A stretch of DNA of 64,000 nt from Lapidilactobacillus wuchangensis (GTDB lineage: Bacteria; Bacillota; Bacilli; Lactobacillales; Lactobacillaceae): assembly GCF_003946645.1 (NCBI RefSeq), contig NZ_RHOU01000002.1, positions 214,488-278,487 on the forward strand. Direction: 5' to 3'. The position numbers and the translations under genes are program-made. A model generated the notes under the pieces. The model made no database searches and was not told the DNA's origin. It saw nothing but the letters and a program-made list of their open reading frames with translations. Numbering within the stretch: the stretch's first letter is position 1; the number at the start of each line of letters is the position of its first letter. This document shows, piece after piece, positions 1-7,404 of the stretch.

Positions 1-101
1 GCCCGCTTTTCAGCGCTGACGTAGGGATGATGATTTAAAACTCGTGAAATCGTCGAAGTTGAATAGCCGGTTTTTTGCGCAATTTCTCGGATCGTTACCA
101 T
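1..101 (-). CDS. LacI-family transcriptional regulator, N-terminus only (partial)
   Basis: The minus strand reads MVTIREIAQKTGYSTSTISR and continues with VLNHHPYVSAEKR to the window edge. This is the classic LacI/GalR helix-turn-helix and hinge start: the TIREIA lead-in, the recognition helix around STSTISRVLN and the PYVSAEKR stretch. The start is the ATG at 101, preceded by a GCGAGG ribosome binding site. Only about 33 codons lie inside the window, so the sugar-binding domain and the effector cannot be seen. LacI-type proteins usually repress a neighbouring sugar operon, which is presumably outside the window to the left. Confidence 0.85.
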   Translation of the reverse strand, partial: MVTIREIAQKTGYSTSTISRVLNHHPYVSAEKR

Positions 102-130
102 GATTTTGCCTCGCTTCAGTGATGAACCGT

Positions 131-907
131 CTAAATTAATTGCAGTTGTTGTAACGCTTGATAAATGCCGTCGTGTTCATTATCGGCGGTCACTAAATTT
201 GCCACTTGTTTGATTTGTGGTGAGGCATTGCCCATGGCGACGCCCACACCAACGTCCTGAATCATTTCTAAATCATTTAGCGCATCACCAAAAGCAATGG
301 TGTCTGCTGGGGCGATTCCGGCATGTTTGGCCACTGCCATGATCGTTTCAGCCTTAGAACCGTCGCGAGGAATCACGTCAACGCAGTAAGGATGCCAACG
401 TACGAATTTGAAAGCTGGAAATTCCGCGGTAAAAGTTGCGTCCATGCTGGCATCAAAAAAGGCTAAGGCTTGATAAATGTCGTGCTGTTCGGCGAAATGA
501 GCCTCAAAATCAGGCAGGGATTTGCCAAAGGAAGTCATGGCAGTAGCCATTTTTTTAGGAGCAAAATTCGTGAGTCGCTTGATTTCATGAAGGGTTAGCA
601 CAGCCAGATCAATTTTCAAAGCGCGGGCGCGATTGATTAAATGATCAAGCACCTGGGGATTCAAATTTTCTTTGACAATTTGTTGATCATCAACAAAAGC
701 AGCAGCGCCATTGCAAACAATGTAGTTTTTGAGTTGCGTTTCCGCGAGAATATCTTCAATGTATAACAAAGTGCGTCCCGTGGCGATGGTTACTAGATGA
801 CCTTGTTGTTCCAGAAGGCGCAAGGCTGTCAATGTGTTTGGTAAGGGATGCTTTTGATCGTCTAATAAAGTACCGTCTAAATCAAATGCAATTAATTTTC
901 GTGTCAT
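131..907 (-). CDS. Cof-type HAD-IIB family phosphatase
   Basis: A 258-residue HAD-superfamily hydrolase of the Cof/YidA type, likely a cytosolic phosphatase acting on sugar phosphates or other small phosphorylated metabolites. Motif I is FDLDGTLLD at residues 8-16 (nucleophile Asp and acid/base Asp), motif II is TIATGRT near 40-46, the motif III lysine lies in DGSKAET near 182, and motif IV is AFGDALNDLEM near 207-217. Length and motif order match full-length IIB proteins with the C2B cap. It ends 30 bp before the LacI-type gene starts on the same strand, so the two may be cotranscribed. The substrate cannot be inferred from sequence. Confidence 0.9.
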   Translation of the reverse strand: MTRKLIAFDLDGTLLDDQKHPLPNTLTALRLLEQQGHLVTIATGRTLLYIEDILAETQLKNYIVCNGAAAFVDDQQIVKENLNPQVLDHLINRARALKIDLAVLTLHEIKRLTNFAPKKMATAMTSFGKSLPDFEAHFAEQHDIYQALAFFDASMDATFTAEFPAFKFVRWHPYCVDVIPRDGSKAETIMAVAKHAGIAPADTIAFGDALNDLEMIQDVGVGVAMGNASPQIKQVANLVTADNEHDGIYQALQQLQLI

Positions 908-940
908 ATTTATTTGTCTTCCTAATCAAATCAGTATTGT

Positions 941-1237
941 TTAATTGTGGGCTAATTGTGTGGTGTGCTGGCGCAAATATCGTTTTAAATAAGGAATCAC
1001 GCCAGTACCATAATCCACAAAGGTATATAAAATTTTATCATAGCTTAAGCTGTATTTGGTAGTCCAAAATTGCGGCTGAACCGGTTCCTCAGTCAGCTCG
1101 GTTAAGGGCAGCCGACAGTTGAGTAAGCGCTGATTTCGCTCGGAGTTCAGTAACACCAATGAATCACTAGTGAAACTAACGTTAGCATAGTAGTAATCCA
1201 AGCCGAATTGATCAGTTATTTCAATCACTGTATTCAT
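941..1237 (-). CDS. Hypothetical protein, 98 aa
   Basis: I do not recognise this small protein. The reading frame is open further upstream, but I place the start at 1237 (MNTVIEITDQFGLDYYYANV) because a GGAGG ribosome binding site lies 8 bases before it. The upstream extension runs through the promoter region and looks non-coding. The product is soluble-looking, with many aromatic residues and alternating hydrophobic positions that suggest a small beta-rich fold. It has no signal peptide, no Cys and no membrane segment. It lies just upstream of the HAD gene on the same strand and could share its transcript. Confidence 0.55.
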   Translation of the reverse strand: MNTVIEITDQFGLDYYYANVSFTSDSLVLLNSERNQRLLNCRLPLTELTEEPVQPQFWTTKYSLSYDKILYTFVDYGTGVIPYLKRYLRQHTTQLAHN

Positions 1238-1482
1238 TTGAAAACCTCCATCATTTAGCCTGTGGTTACAGACCACATTGTTAGAACTTGACCACAGTAT
1301 AAAGTATGAAACGCCTCCCAGAGCAAGTATTAATTTGGGATTAATTTTAATGCCGATTATCATTTTCGATTTTAGTTAAGTAATTGCTGTCTGATGCCAT
1401 TTATTAGAGAGATTCGCGACAATTTTAGAAGATCCGCTCCAATCAATCAGTCGCAATTGTGCAGAAGAGTTTTGCAGGCCAT

Positions 1483-1530
1483 GAAAAAAGTTCTGAACAA
1501 ATTCGGCTGAATTGTTCAGAACTTTTTTGT
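1483..1530. terminator. Bidirectional Rho-independent terminator
   Basis: A long perfect hairpin has arms AAAAAAGTTCTGAACAA and TTGTTCAGAACTTTTTT around a ~10-base loop, with A and T runs on both sides. It sits after the metallophosphoesterase gene on the minus strand and can stop its transcript. Confidence 0.85.
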
Positions 1531-1560
1531 CGTTAGGATCAATTTTTTTGAAGAACGAGC

Positions 1561-2409
1561 TCAGTTTGCTGGCGCAATAAAACAGTAAAATCGGCTCTGA
1601 CTGCCATAATCCCACCAAAGACTGCCGTGGTCTAAACGCTCATGGATGCGCTCTGGTTCAAAGTTGCGTTGTTGCCACCAATGACGAACATGCTGTTGTG
1701 CTTGCGTGAGAGAAGGGTAGTAGCCTAAATGTTCAACTTGATGTTGACCTTGATCGCACCAAATAACTTCCCATTGATTTGCAACGTTTACCGGCAGACT
1801 TTTGAAAGTGTGTTGGAAACCGTGTTGATAAATTTCTGCTAAATCCATTTGCAGATTTGCCGCGCTAAAAGCAGTTTGTTCACGCTGCTCCACGAGTGCC
1901 AGCACTTGATCTATACTAATTGGCCGATAGTTGATCAAATCAGCACCAACATTAACCGCCCTTGGCCCTAACGTCGTTTCGAAATAAGCTTGCCTAGTAT
2001 CGTGAACATGACCATAGAGATGAATGGCATTCTGAAAATACTTATCCCATTCGAGAATCGGGTAATGAAACAGAATAAATTTGATTTTGTGATATTTTAA
2101 AGTCGCATAATCCTTGATCCATGAATATTGTGAGGTATCAAATGCAGGATCTTTCAAATAGCTTTCATGATTACCTCGAACTAAATATTTTTTGCCATGT
2201 AATTGTTCCAGAATTTGATTGGCCTGTTGCGCTGTACCGCGGTATAGGAAATCACCAAGAATATAAACTTCATCTTTAGGATTCTTCACCACTTGATTCC
2301 AATTGGCAATTAAAGCCTGATTCATTTGAGTCACATTAGCAAAAGGCCGATGATTAAAAGCAATCACGCCTTCATGGCAAAAATTCGTGTCAGCGATAAA
2401 ATATTGCAT
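1561..2409 (-). CDS. Calcineurin-like metallophosphoesterase
   Basis: A 282-residue protein. The first ~165 residues carry the metallophosphoesterase fold: ADTNFCH at 6-12, GDFLYRG at 52-58, GNHES at 79-83, an HYP motif near 114 and GHVHD near 132-136. These motifs normally bind a di-metal centre and hydrolyse phosphoesters. The first motif is usually D-x-H, but here position 9 is Asn (DTN), so metal binding at one site may be altered. The C-terminal ~110 residues are a separate, uncharacterised region rich in Trp, Gln and His. The start at 2409 gives the expected short hydrophobic beta strand before Asp7. The gene stands alone between terminators; its substrate is unknown. Confidence 0.85.
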   Translation of the reverse strand: MQYFIADTNFCHEGVIAFNHRPFANVTQMNQALIANWNQVVKNPKDEVYILGDFLYRGTAQQANQILEQLHGKKYLVRGNHESYLKDPAFDTSQYSWIKDYATLKYHKIKFILFHYPILEWDKYFQNAIHLYGHVHDTRQAYFETTLGPRAVNVGADLINYRPISIDQVLALVEQREQTAFSAANLQMDLAEIYQHGFQHTFKSLPVNVANQWEVIWCDQGQHQVEHLGYYPSLTQAQQHVRHWWQQRNFEPERIHERLDHGSLWWDYGSQSRFYCFIAPAN

Positions 2410-2516
2410 GTTATGTCACTTCTTTCTGAAATAAAATTAATTTTAAGCATAATCGCCGAATAATCAGCTTTAGTAGTTAAGAAAAGTGTCTGATAATTAT
2501 CAAAAAATATTATTCA

Positions 2517-2732
2517 GTGGGGTATCGAATTGGTTTAGACGTTGGGATTGCATCAACTGGTTACGCAGTTTTACAAACAGATAAATTTGGCAATCCATAT
2601 AAAATTTTAACATTAAATTCAGTAATTTATCCACAGGCAGAAAATCCTAAAAATGGTGCTTCTTTAGCCGAACCTAGAAGATTTAGATGGATTAGAAGTG
2701 AGGCCTCACTTCCAACCCCCTCTTTTAGCTGA
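2517..2732 (+). pseudogene. cas9: Cas9 N-terminal remnant (RuvC-I plus start of bridge helix)
   Basis: The frame opens GYRIGLDVGIASTGYAVL, the RuvC-I motif of Cas9 with the catalytic Asp in GLDVG. It continues to QAENPKNGASLAEPRR, which matches the Cas9 segment (xAExPKxGxSLAxPRR) leading into the arginine-rich bridge helix. After about 55 residues similarity stops and the frame ends at a TGA within 20 codons, so more than 90 percent of a normal Cas9 is missing. A GTG at 2517 is the only nearby start and has no convincing ribosome binding site. I see no cas1, cas2, csn2 or CRISPR array in the window. This is a decayed leftover of a type II CRISPR-Cas locus and is probably not expressed. Confidence 0.8.
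2696..2711. repeat. 16-bp perfect palindrome at the Cas9 breakpoint
   Basis: AAGTGAGGCCTCACTT is a perfect inverted repeat located where Cas9 similarity ends. It may mark a deletion or insertion junction. Its origin cannot be told from this copy alone. Confidence 0.6.
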
Positions 2733-2767
2733 AAACTGAGGGATTCAATAGTAATTTGGACCCTAGT

Positions 2768-2832
2768 TTACTAGGGGGCCAGTAAAGCTCTAATCGGAGA
2801 TGGATTTATTCCATCTCCGATTATCTTTTTCT
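2768..2832 (+). terminator. Two consecutive hairpins ending in a T run
   Basis: A short perfect stem CCCTAGT/ACTAGGG near 2761-2777 is followed by a 13-bp stem AATCGGAGATGGA/TCCATCTCCGATT at about 2792-2822 and the tail ATCTTTTT. The second hairpin is a good Rho-independent terminator for anything transcribed on the plus strand through the cas9 remnant. Confidence 0.6.
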
Positions 2833-2841
2833 CGAAAATAT

Positions 2842-2898
2842 AAAAATAGCCTGTTTAACAAGCACATTTTTTGCATTGCTTGTCGATCAGGCTATTTA
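2842..2898. terminator. Imperfect hairpin of the AATAGCCTGTTT family
   Basis: Arms AATAGCCTG/CAGGCTATT and an inner AACAAGCA/TGCTTGT stem enclose a T-rich loop. Near-identical outer arms recur at 24458-24512 and 63610-63664. It is placed between the cas9 remnant and the tRNA gene and probably acts as a bidirectional terminator, here for the minus-strand tRNA. Confidence 0.55.
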
Positions 2899-2945
2899 TC
2901 TCGTTGTTATAATCAGTTAGTTAGTGACGCTGACGATTTTTTAAA

Positions 2946-3019
2946 TGCGACAGAAGAGATTCGAACTCTTTACCTACGGCTTAGGAGGCCGTCGCTCTAT
3001 CCACGTGAGCTACTATCGC
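2946..3019 (-). tRNA. tRNA-Arg (anticodon CCU)
   Basis: On the minus strand the acceptor arms GCGATAG and CTGTCGC pair fully (one G-U), with discriminator A. The D arm contains AGCTCACGTGGATAGAGC. The anticodon arm ACGGC-CTCCTAA-GCCGT shows CCU, which reads AGG codons. The T arm AGAGTTCGAATCTCT has the TTCGAAT loop. No CCA is encoded. tRNA genes are common attachment sites for mobile elements, which may be relevant to the CRISPR scar beside it, but I see no integrase or direct repeats. Confidence 0.95.
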
Positions 3020-3142
3020 GTTAATAAATTAATTATACGGATTTTAGCTTGATTCTGCAATGACCGTTTGTCCTCACTTAATAAAACAAGAATTATGACC
3101 GACAATATTTCATAATATGATAATGCTTATTTGAAATATGAC

Positions 3143-3171
3143 TTTACATATATCGAGTGAACTATTATACT
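3143..3171 (+). promoter_or_regulatory. Promoter of the GntR/PTS operon
   Basis: A -35 element TTTACA (3143-3148) and a perfect -10 TATACT (3166-3171) are separated by 17 bp. They lie 35 bp upstream of the gntR start, and the cre site sits directly at the expected transcription start. Confidence 0.65.
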
Positions 3172-3176
3172 TGATT

Positions 3177-3190
3177 TGTAAACGTTTGCA
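3177..3190. promoter_or_regulatory. cre-like operator (CcpA catabolite control)
   Basis: TGTAAACGTTTGCA matches the Gram-positive cre consensus TGWAANCGNTNWCA at all but one position. It overlaps the predicted transcription start of the GntR/PTS operon. CcpA with HPr-Ser46-P bound there would block initiation, so the operon is expected to be glucose-repressed. Confidence 0.7.
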
Positions 3191-3205
3191 GTTAGGAGGC
3201 AGTTA

Positions 3206-3943
3206 ATGCCTAAATATGAAGAGATCTCTCAAGAATTGATTGCTCGAATTAAATCTGGTCGCTATCCAGTAACTCAGCCTTTACCAAGACAAAGTGATTT
3301 AGCCACTGAATTTGAAACCAGTCGAATGACGATTCAACAGGCGCTTAAAATTTTGGTGGATGCTGGATATTTGTATAGTATCCGTGGTTCTGGTACGTAT
3401 ATTCGTCAAAGTGCTTTACAAATTTCTAAATTGGATACATTGGCTAACGAATATCATGGAGCAACTTATCGATTGCGTAATCAGGGGCAAGTAACCAGTA
3501 AAATTTTACGATTTGATACGCGGTTTCCTGATAAAAATGAGCAGGATAATTTATTGATCAAGGAAACTGACCCAGTTTATGATATTTGTCGGGTTCGCTA
3601 TTTGAATAAAGTGCCTTATGCGATTGAATATACTGTGATGCCCTTTAAAGCGGTCCCTGGAATTACTCGGGATGTTTTATTAAAGTCAATTTACAGTTAT
3701 ATTGAACAGCATTTTGGCAGGCAGATTGGTTCGTCTTATCGAATTGTTCGTGCAGATAAGGCAACCGCAGTTGATCAAAAGGAACTTGATCTGGGCCAGT
3801 GTGATCCGATTTTGGAAGTTAGCCAGGTTGTTTATTTTGAAGATGGTACGCCTTTTGAGTTATCACGGTCACGTCATCCCTATACGCAAGGTAATGTTAT
3901 TATTGTGAATCAAAAAAAGACAAAAGGAAAAATCAGAAAATGA
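3206..3943 (+). CDS. GntR-family (HutC/UTRA type) transcriptional regulator
   Basis: A 245-residue regulator. Residues 1-70 form a GntR winged helix (PKYEEISQELIARI, then the recognition region TSRMTIQQALKILV and the wing IRGSGTYI). The rest is a UTRA effector domain of the HutC subfamily, which binds small ligands such as sugar phosphates. The start at 3206 follows TTAGGAGG. The stop overlaps the next gene's ATG (ATGA), so the two are translationally coupled. It most likely controls its own operon with the TIM-barrel protein and PTS permease in response to the transported sugar, under additional CcpA control from the cre site. Confidence 0.92.
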   Translation: MPKYEEISQELIARIKSGRYPVTQPLPRQSDLATEFETSRMTIQQALKILVDAGYLYSIRGSGTYIRQSALQISKLDTLANEYHGATYRLRNQGQVTSKILRFDTRFPDKNEQDNLLIKETDPVYDICRVRYLNKVPYAIEYTVMPFKAVPGITRDVLLKSIYSYIEQHFGRQIGSSYRIVRADKATAVDQKELDLGQCDPILEVSQVVYFEDGTPFELSRSRHPYTQGNVIIVNQKKTKGKIRK

Positions 3944-4836
3944 AACGATTATTAGGCAGTGATGCCTCAACAGTTCTTAAATTGACAGCACCAGAGTTGA
4001 AACAAGCAATTCAAGCTTCTGAAGGGCGGATTATTTGTACAGAAACAGTCGCCACCCATTCACCATTAATTGATGATCTTTCTAATGCTGAAGTTGCGGT
4101 TGCGTACGGGTCTAATTTGATTTTATTAAATGGGTTTGATGTCTTTCATCCTGAAATTAAAGGTGTTGGTACTGGCGCGAATGTGGTGACTCAGTTACGC
4201 GAATTAGTTGGTCGGCCAGTTGGCATCAACTTAGAACCAATCGATACTCAGGTCAATATGTTAGAAGACCGTGATCAAATTGCTGTCGGAAGAACTTGTA
4301 CCATGGCAACGATTAAGGCGGCTGGTGAATTGGGTGTCGATTTTATTTGTCTGACTGGCAATCCCGGGACTGGTGTGTCAACTGAACAGATTTATCAAAG
4401 TATTGCTTTAGTAAAGGCTAATTTCCAAGGATTAATCATTGCCGGAAAAATGCACGGTGGTGGTGCTAATGAAGCGGTTATTCCTGAAGACGAGATTTTA
4501 CAAGGCTTTGTAGCTCAAGGTGCCGATATCGTCTTAATGCCAGCTGTGGGTACAGTACCTGGTTTAACGGAAGCAATGGCTTATCGTAAAGTTCAATTAG
4601 TTCACCAAGCGGGTGCATTAGCGTTGTCCGCCATTGGTACTAGTCAAGAAGGTGCTGATCGAGCGACAATTCGGGAAATTGCTTTGACTAATAAACGTTG
4701 CGGCTTTGATATTCAGCATTTAGGTGATGCTGGTTTTAGTGGCGTGGCTTTGGTTGAGAACATTTATCAAATGTCGTTAACCATTCGTGGCCTGCGTCAT
4801 ACGATTTCAACAATTGCACGTTCAATCAAGCGTTAA
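3940..4836 (+). CDS. Putative TIM-barrel protein, PEP-phosphonomutase/aldolase-like, unknown function
   Basis: A 298-residue soluble protein read as a TIM barrel: repeating beta-strand/loop signatures (TETVATHSP, LILLNGF, PVGINLEP, FICLTGNPGTGVS, LIIAGKMHGGG, DIVLMPAVGTVPG) are spaced along the chain like alternate strands. The acidic and His-rich strand ends (GKMHGGG) suggest a phosphate or metal site. Proteins of this type are often annotated as PEP phosphonomutase or haloacid-dehalogenase-like, without solid biochemistry. It lies between a GntR regulator (4-base overlap) and a PTS IIC gene, so it probably acts on the imported sugar phosphate or a downstream intermediate. The exact reaction is unknown. 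Confidence 0.6.
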   Translation: MKRLLGSDASTVLKLTAPELKQAIQASEGRIICTETVATHSPLIDDLSNAEVAVAYGSNLILLNGFDVFHPEIKGVGTGANVVTQLRELVGRPVGINLEPIDTQVNMLEDRDQIAVGRTCTMATIKAAGELGVDFICLTGNPGTGVSTEQIYQSIALVKANFQGLIIAGKMHGGGANEAVIPEDEILQGFVAQGADIVLMPAVGTVPGLTEAMAYRKVQLVHQAGALALSAIGTSQEGADRATIREIALTNKRCGFDIQHLGDAGFSGVALVENIYQMSLTIRGLRHTISTIARSIKR

Positions 4837-4881
4837 AGGGTTTAATGAAGTTTTATTTAGGGGATAAATGGAGGTTTTATT

Positions 4882-6240
4882 ATGCAAGCAATTATGAATT
4901 GGCTTGAAAAATATGTTGTGCCAATTGCAACTAAAATTGGTTCAATCAAATGGCTAATGGCGTTGCGTGATGGTTTTATCGCCACAATGCCAATTACCAT
5001 GGCTGGCTCATTGTCAACATTATTAAATGCTTTATTACAGACTTACCCAGAACAATGGGGTTGGACCGGATTTGTTAACGCGGTTCAACCAATCATCACA
5101 ATCGATGGTACTGTTTGGAACGGTTCACTTGCTATTTTCTCAATTTATTTTGCCTCAATGTGGGGTTATCATTTAGCTCATAATTATGGTGTTGATGGTT
5201 TATCTGGTTCATTATTATCAGTTGCCGCCTTCTTTATGAGTATCAACAATACCAGTATGGTCAGTCTGACTAAGGGCATTTCGAAGTCGGCTGTTAAAGT
5301 TTTAAATGATTCTGGCGCCGTTGCCACTAATAATTCAGTGACTGTTAATGGTGTCTTCGCCATGGGTCAACTGAACTCAGCTAATTTATTTACAGCGATG
5401 ATTTTCGGTGCCATTGCTGTTTCAATTTATATTTGGTTAATGAAGAAAGATTTAACGATTAAAATGCCTGACAGTGTGCCACCTGCTGTTTCTAAAGCAT
5501 TTGCAGCATTGATTCCTGGGATGATCTCGATGTATGCTGTTTCAATTATTAACTTCCTCTTCACTAAGATGACTGGTGCGTTCTTTGGCGATTGGTTGGC
5601 CAAGACGATCCAAGCACCATTAATGAAAGCTGGACAAGGGTTTGGCATGGTCATCTTAGTTACGTTCTTAGTTCAAATTTTCTGGTTCTTCGGGATTCAT
5701 GGTTCTAACGTTTTAGGCCCAGTTCTTGAATCAATTTGGACACCAGCACAAAACTTAAATATTGAAGCAATGAAGAATCATGCGAAGATTCCTTATCAAT
5801 GGGTTCGTGGTTCATTTGATATTTACGCATGGTTTGGTGGTGCCGGTGGTACGGTGTTATTAATTGTTGCGATTTTAGCTTTCTCTAAACGTAGTGATGA
5901 AAAAGCTGTTGCTAAATTAGCATTAGCACCAGGACTATTTAACATCAACGAACCAATTATGTTTGGTTTGCCAGTTGTTTTAAATGCCATTTACTTTATT
6001 CCGTTTATTGTGGCACCAGTTGTCGATGTCACGATTGCCTACTTCATTACTCAGGCTGGTTGGGTCAGTCCAGTTCAGGTCGCTGTACCTTGGATTACGC
6101 CACCAGTACTATATGCCTTCTTAGCAACAAACTTTGATTGGCGCGCAACTTTACTTTCAATTTTTACCATGGTCATTGCCTTCATGATTTGGTTACCATT
6201 TGTTAAGGCTTCCAGTAAAATTAAAGTTGATGACGAGTAA
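4882..6240 (+). CDS. PTS sugar permease IIC, lactose/cellobiose family
   Basis: A 452-residue integral membrane protein with about ten hydrophobic segments. The signature LFNINEPIMFGLPVVLNAIYFIPF near residues 352-375 carries the conserved NEP/GLP elements of the Lac/Cel IIC superfamily; IHGSN near 274 is part of the sugar path. It starts after TGGAGG. It is a stand-alone C domain with no IIA or IIB gene in the window, so the phosphoryl relay from HPr and EI (encoded at 19 kb) must pass through IIA/IIB proteins encoded elsewhere. Regulator, TIM-barrel enzyme and permease form one operon. The substrate is likely a beta-glucoside or similar sugar, but this is inference from the family. Confidence 0.9.
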   Translation: MQAIMNWLEKYVVPIATKIGSIKWLMALRDGFIATMPITMAGSLSTLLNALLQTYPEQWGWTGFVNAVQPIITIDGTVWNGSLAIFSIYFASMWGYHLAHNYGVDGLSGSLLSVAAFFMSINNTSMVSLTKGISKSAVKVLNDSGAVATNNSVTVNGVFAMGQLNSANLFTAMIFGAIAVSIYIWLMKKDLTIKMPDSVPPAVSKAFAALIPGMISMYAVSIINFLFTKMTGAFFGDWLAKTIQAPLMKAGQGFGMVILVTFLVQIFWFFGIHGSNVLGPVLESIWTPAQNLNIEAMKNHAKIPYQWVRGSFDIYAWFGGAGGTVLLIVAILAFSKRSDEKAVAKLALAPGLFNINEPIMFGLPVVLNAIYFIPFIVAPVVDVTIAYFITQAGWVSPVQVAVPWITPPVLYAFLATNFDWRATLLSIFTMVIAFMIWLPFVKASSKIKVDDE

Positions 6241-6322
6241 TCAGCAGTATTCTTAATGGGTCCAATTGTTGGCCAAACTAAAAATATGGTCGGGTCTTAG
6301 CAGGCAGATAACTGTTGAGACG

Positions 6323-6362
6323 TTAAAAAGCGTTCGGTAAATTTTACCGGACGCTTTTTTTA
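6323..6362. terminator. Terminator after the PTS operon
   Basis: The hairpin AAAAAGCGTTCGGTAAA / TTTTACCGGACGCTTTTTT ends in a T run. It also carries an A run on the other side and can serve the convergent minus-strand gene that ends at 6379. Confidence 0.85.
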
Positions 6363-6378
6363 ATGATTTAACTGTTGG

Positions 6379-6840
6379 TTAGCGTTGTTCAGGATCAATG
6401 CTTAAGATGTCATAAGCCAAGTAAGAGCCAATGGCCGTCGAGATAAACATCACCACAATTGGCCAACCAAGCGAACTTTGAATAATGATGTTGCGTGGCA
6501 GTAGCCAATGAATAAAGAAAATCCCGGCAATGCTCAAAATGAAATCAAGAATCAAATTGAAGGCCACTAAAACTTTTCCGTTATCAATCAGGAAAAACTT
6601 GCCAAAATGAGCAACCCAAGATTTTGGATCTTGGAGCACTAGCAAACCTAAAGGGCGTTGAATGATAATCTTTAGCGCCATCATGATCCCAGCGCCAACA
6701 AGGCCGCCGACACCTAAGCGCCACCAATTATCCCAATGTTGGACTAACGCATCGTAAGCGGAACTAATCATAAAGATGGCCGTGAAATAAGGAACCACGA
6801 AAAAGAAAAAATAAGTAACGTTTAATTTAAAACGAGACAT
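6379..6840 (-). CDS. Hypothetical membrane protein, 153 aa
   Basis: I do not recognise the family. Four hydrophobic segments can be seen, at about residues 7-27, 43-60, 88-113 and 122-145, joined by short loops with positive residues. The protein starts after a GAGG site at the ATG at 6840. It lies 20 bp downstream of a GNAT gene on the same strand, which suggests cotranscription but gives no firm functional clue. Confidence 0.6.
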   Translation of the reverse strand: MSRFKLNVTYFFFFVVPYFTAIFMISSAYDALVQHWDNWWRLGVGGLVGAGIMMALKIIIQRPLGLLVLQDPKSWVAHFGKFFLIDNGKVLVAFNLILDFILSIAGIFFIHWLLPRNIIIQSSLGWPIVVMFISTAIGSYLAYDILSIDPEQR

Positions 6841-6860
6841 GAAATAACCTCACTTCTGGA

Positions 6861-7307
6861 TTAATTGTTTAAGTCTAGACGCATTTCTTGGTGACGAATG
6901 TTGGCATCAAGAAAAGTTGGTCGCGCAGTTGCATGAAATTTTAATTTTTCATAAAAACCAACGGCAGTTAACTGTGCGTCGAGAATCAAATAGGGAACCT
7001 GTTTATCTTGAGCGGCGACAATCACGTGACTCAATAATGTTTTTGCATAGTTATGGTGACGATATTCGTGCAAAGTTGCCACCCGTTGGACATGCCAACC
7101 GCCGTCAGCTTCAACAATAATTCGGCAAGTGACAACGGCCTGCTGGTCCAAATAACCCACGTAATTAAGGGCAGTTTCATCATATTGATCAATTTCTAAA
7201 GCCAGCGGTACTTGTTGCTCGTCAACAAAAACTGTTTTGCGTATTTGTAATGAATCTTGATATAATTGAGAAGTAGCTCCTGAGGCTTGCTTAATAACTA
7301 AATCCAC
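6861..7307 (-). CDS. GNAT-family N-acetyltransferase
   Basis: A 148-residue GNAT of the ElaA/YjcF-like class. It opens with a strand and the IRKTVFVDEQQVP segment typical of this subgroup. The acetyl-CoA binding region is VQRVATLHEYRHHNYAKTLL near residues 73-92 (the R/Q-x-x-G/A loop is degenerate, with HHNYA replacing the usual GxG). The FYEKLKF motif near 116-122 follows. The start is a GTG at 7307 with GAGGAG upstream at a rather long spacing. The acceptor substrate is unknown. Confidence 0.85.
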   Translation of the reverse strand: MDLVIKQASGATSQLYQDSLQIRKTVFVDEQQVPLALEIDQYDETALNYVGYLDQQAVVTCRIIVEADGGWHVQRVATLHEYRHHNYAKTLLSHVIVAAQDKQVPYLILDAQLTAVGFYEKLKFHATARPTFLDANIRHQEMRLDLNN

Positions 7308-7404
7308 GGTGAAAATCGGTCTCCTCGGCTAAGTTTATTTATTTGACTACTTGTATTATACCTTATTCTGAATTGATTTTAACGAGAAAAATTTGAGGAA
7401 AAAT

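Noticed and set aside
1376-1618. 80-residue minus-strand ORF
   Set aside because: It runs through a bidirectional terminator and overlaps the metallophosphoesterase 3' end in another frame.
2768-2832. tracrRNA beside the cas9 remnant
   Set aside because: The hairpins and T run would fit a tracrRNA tail, but without an anti-repeat or any CRISPR repeat the call cannot be supported.
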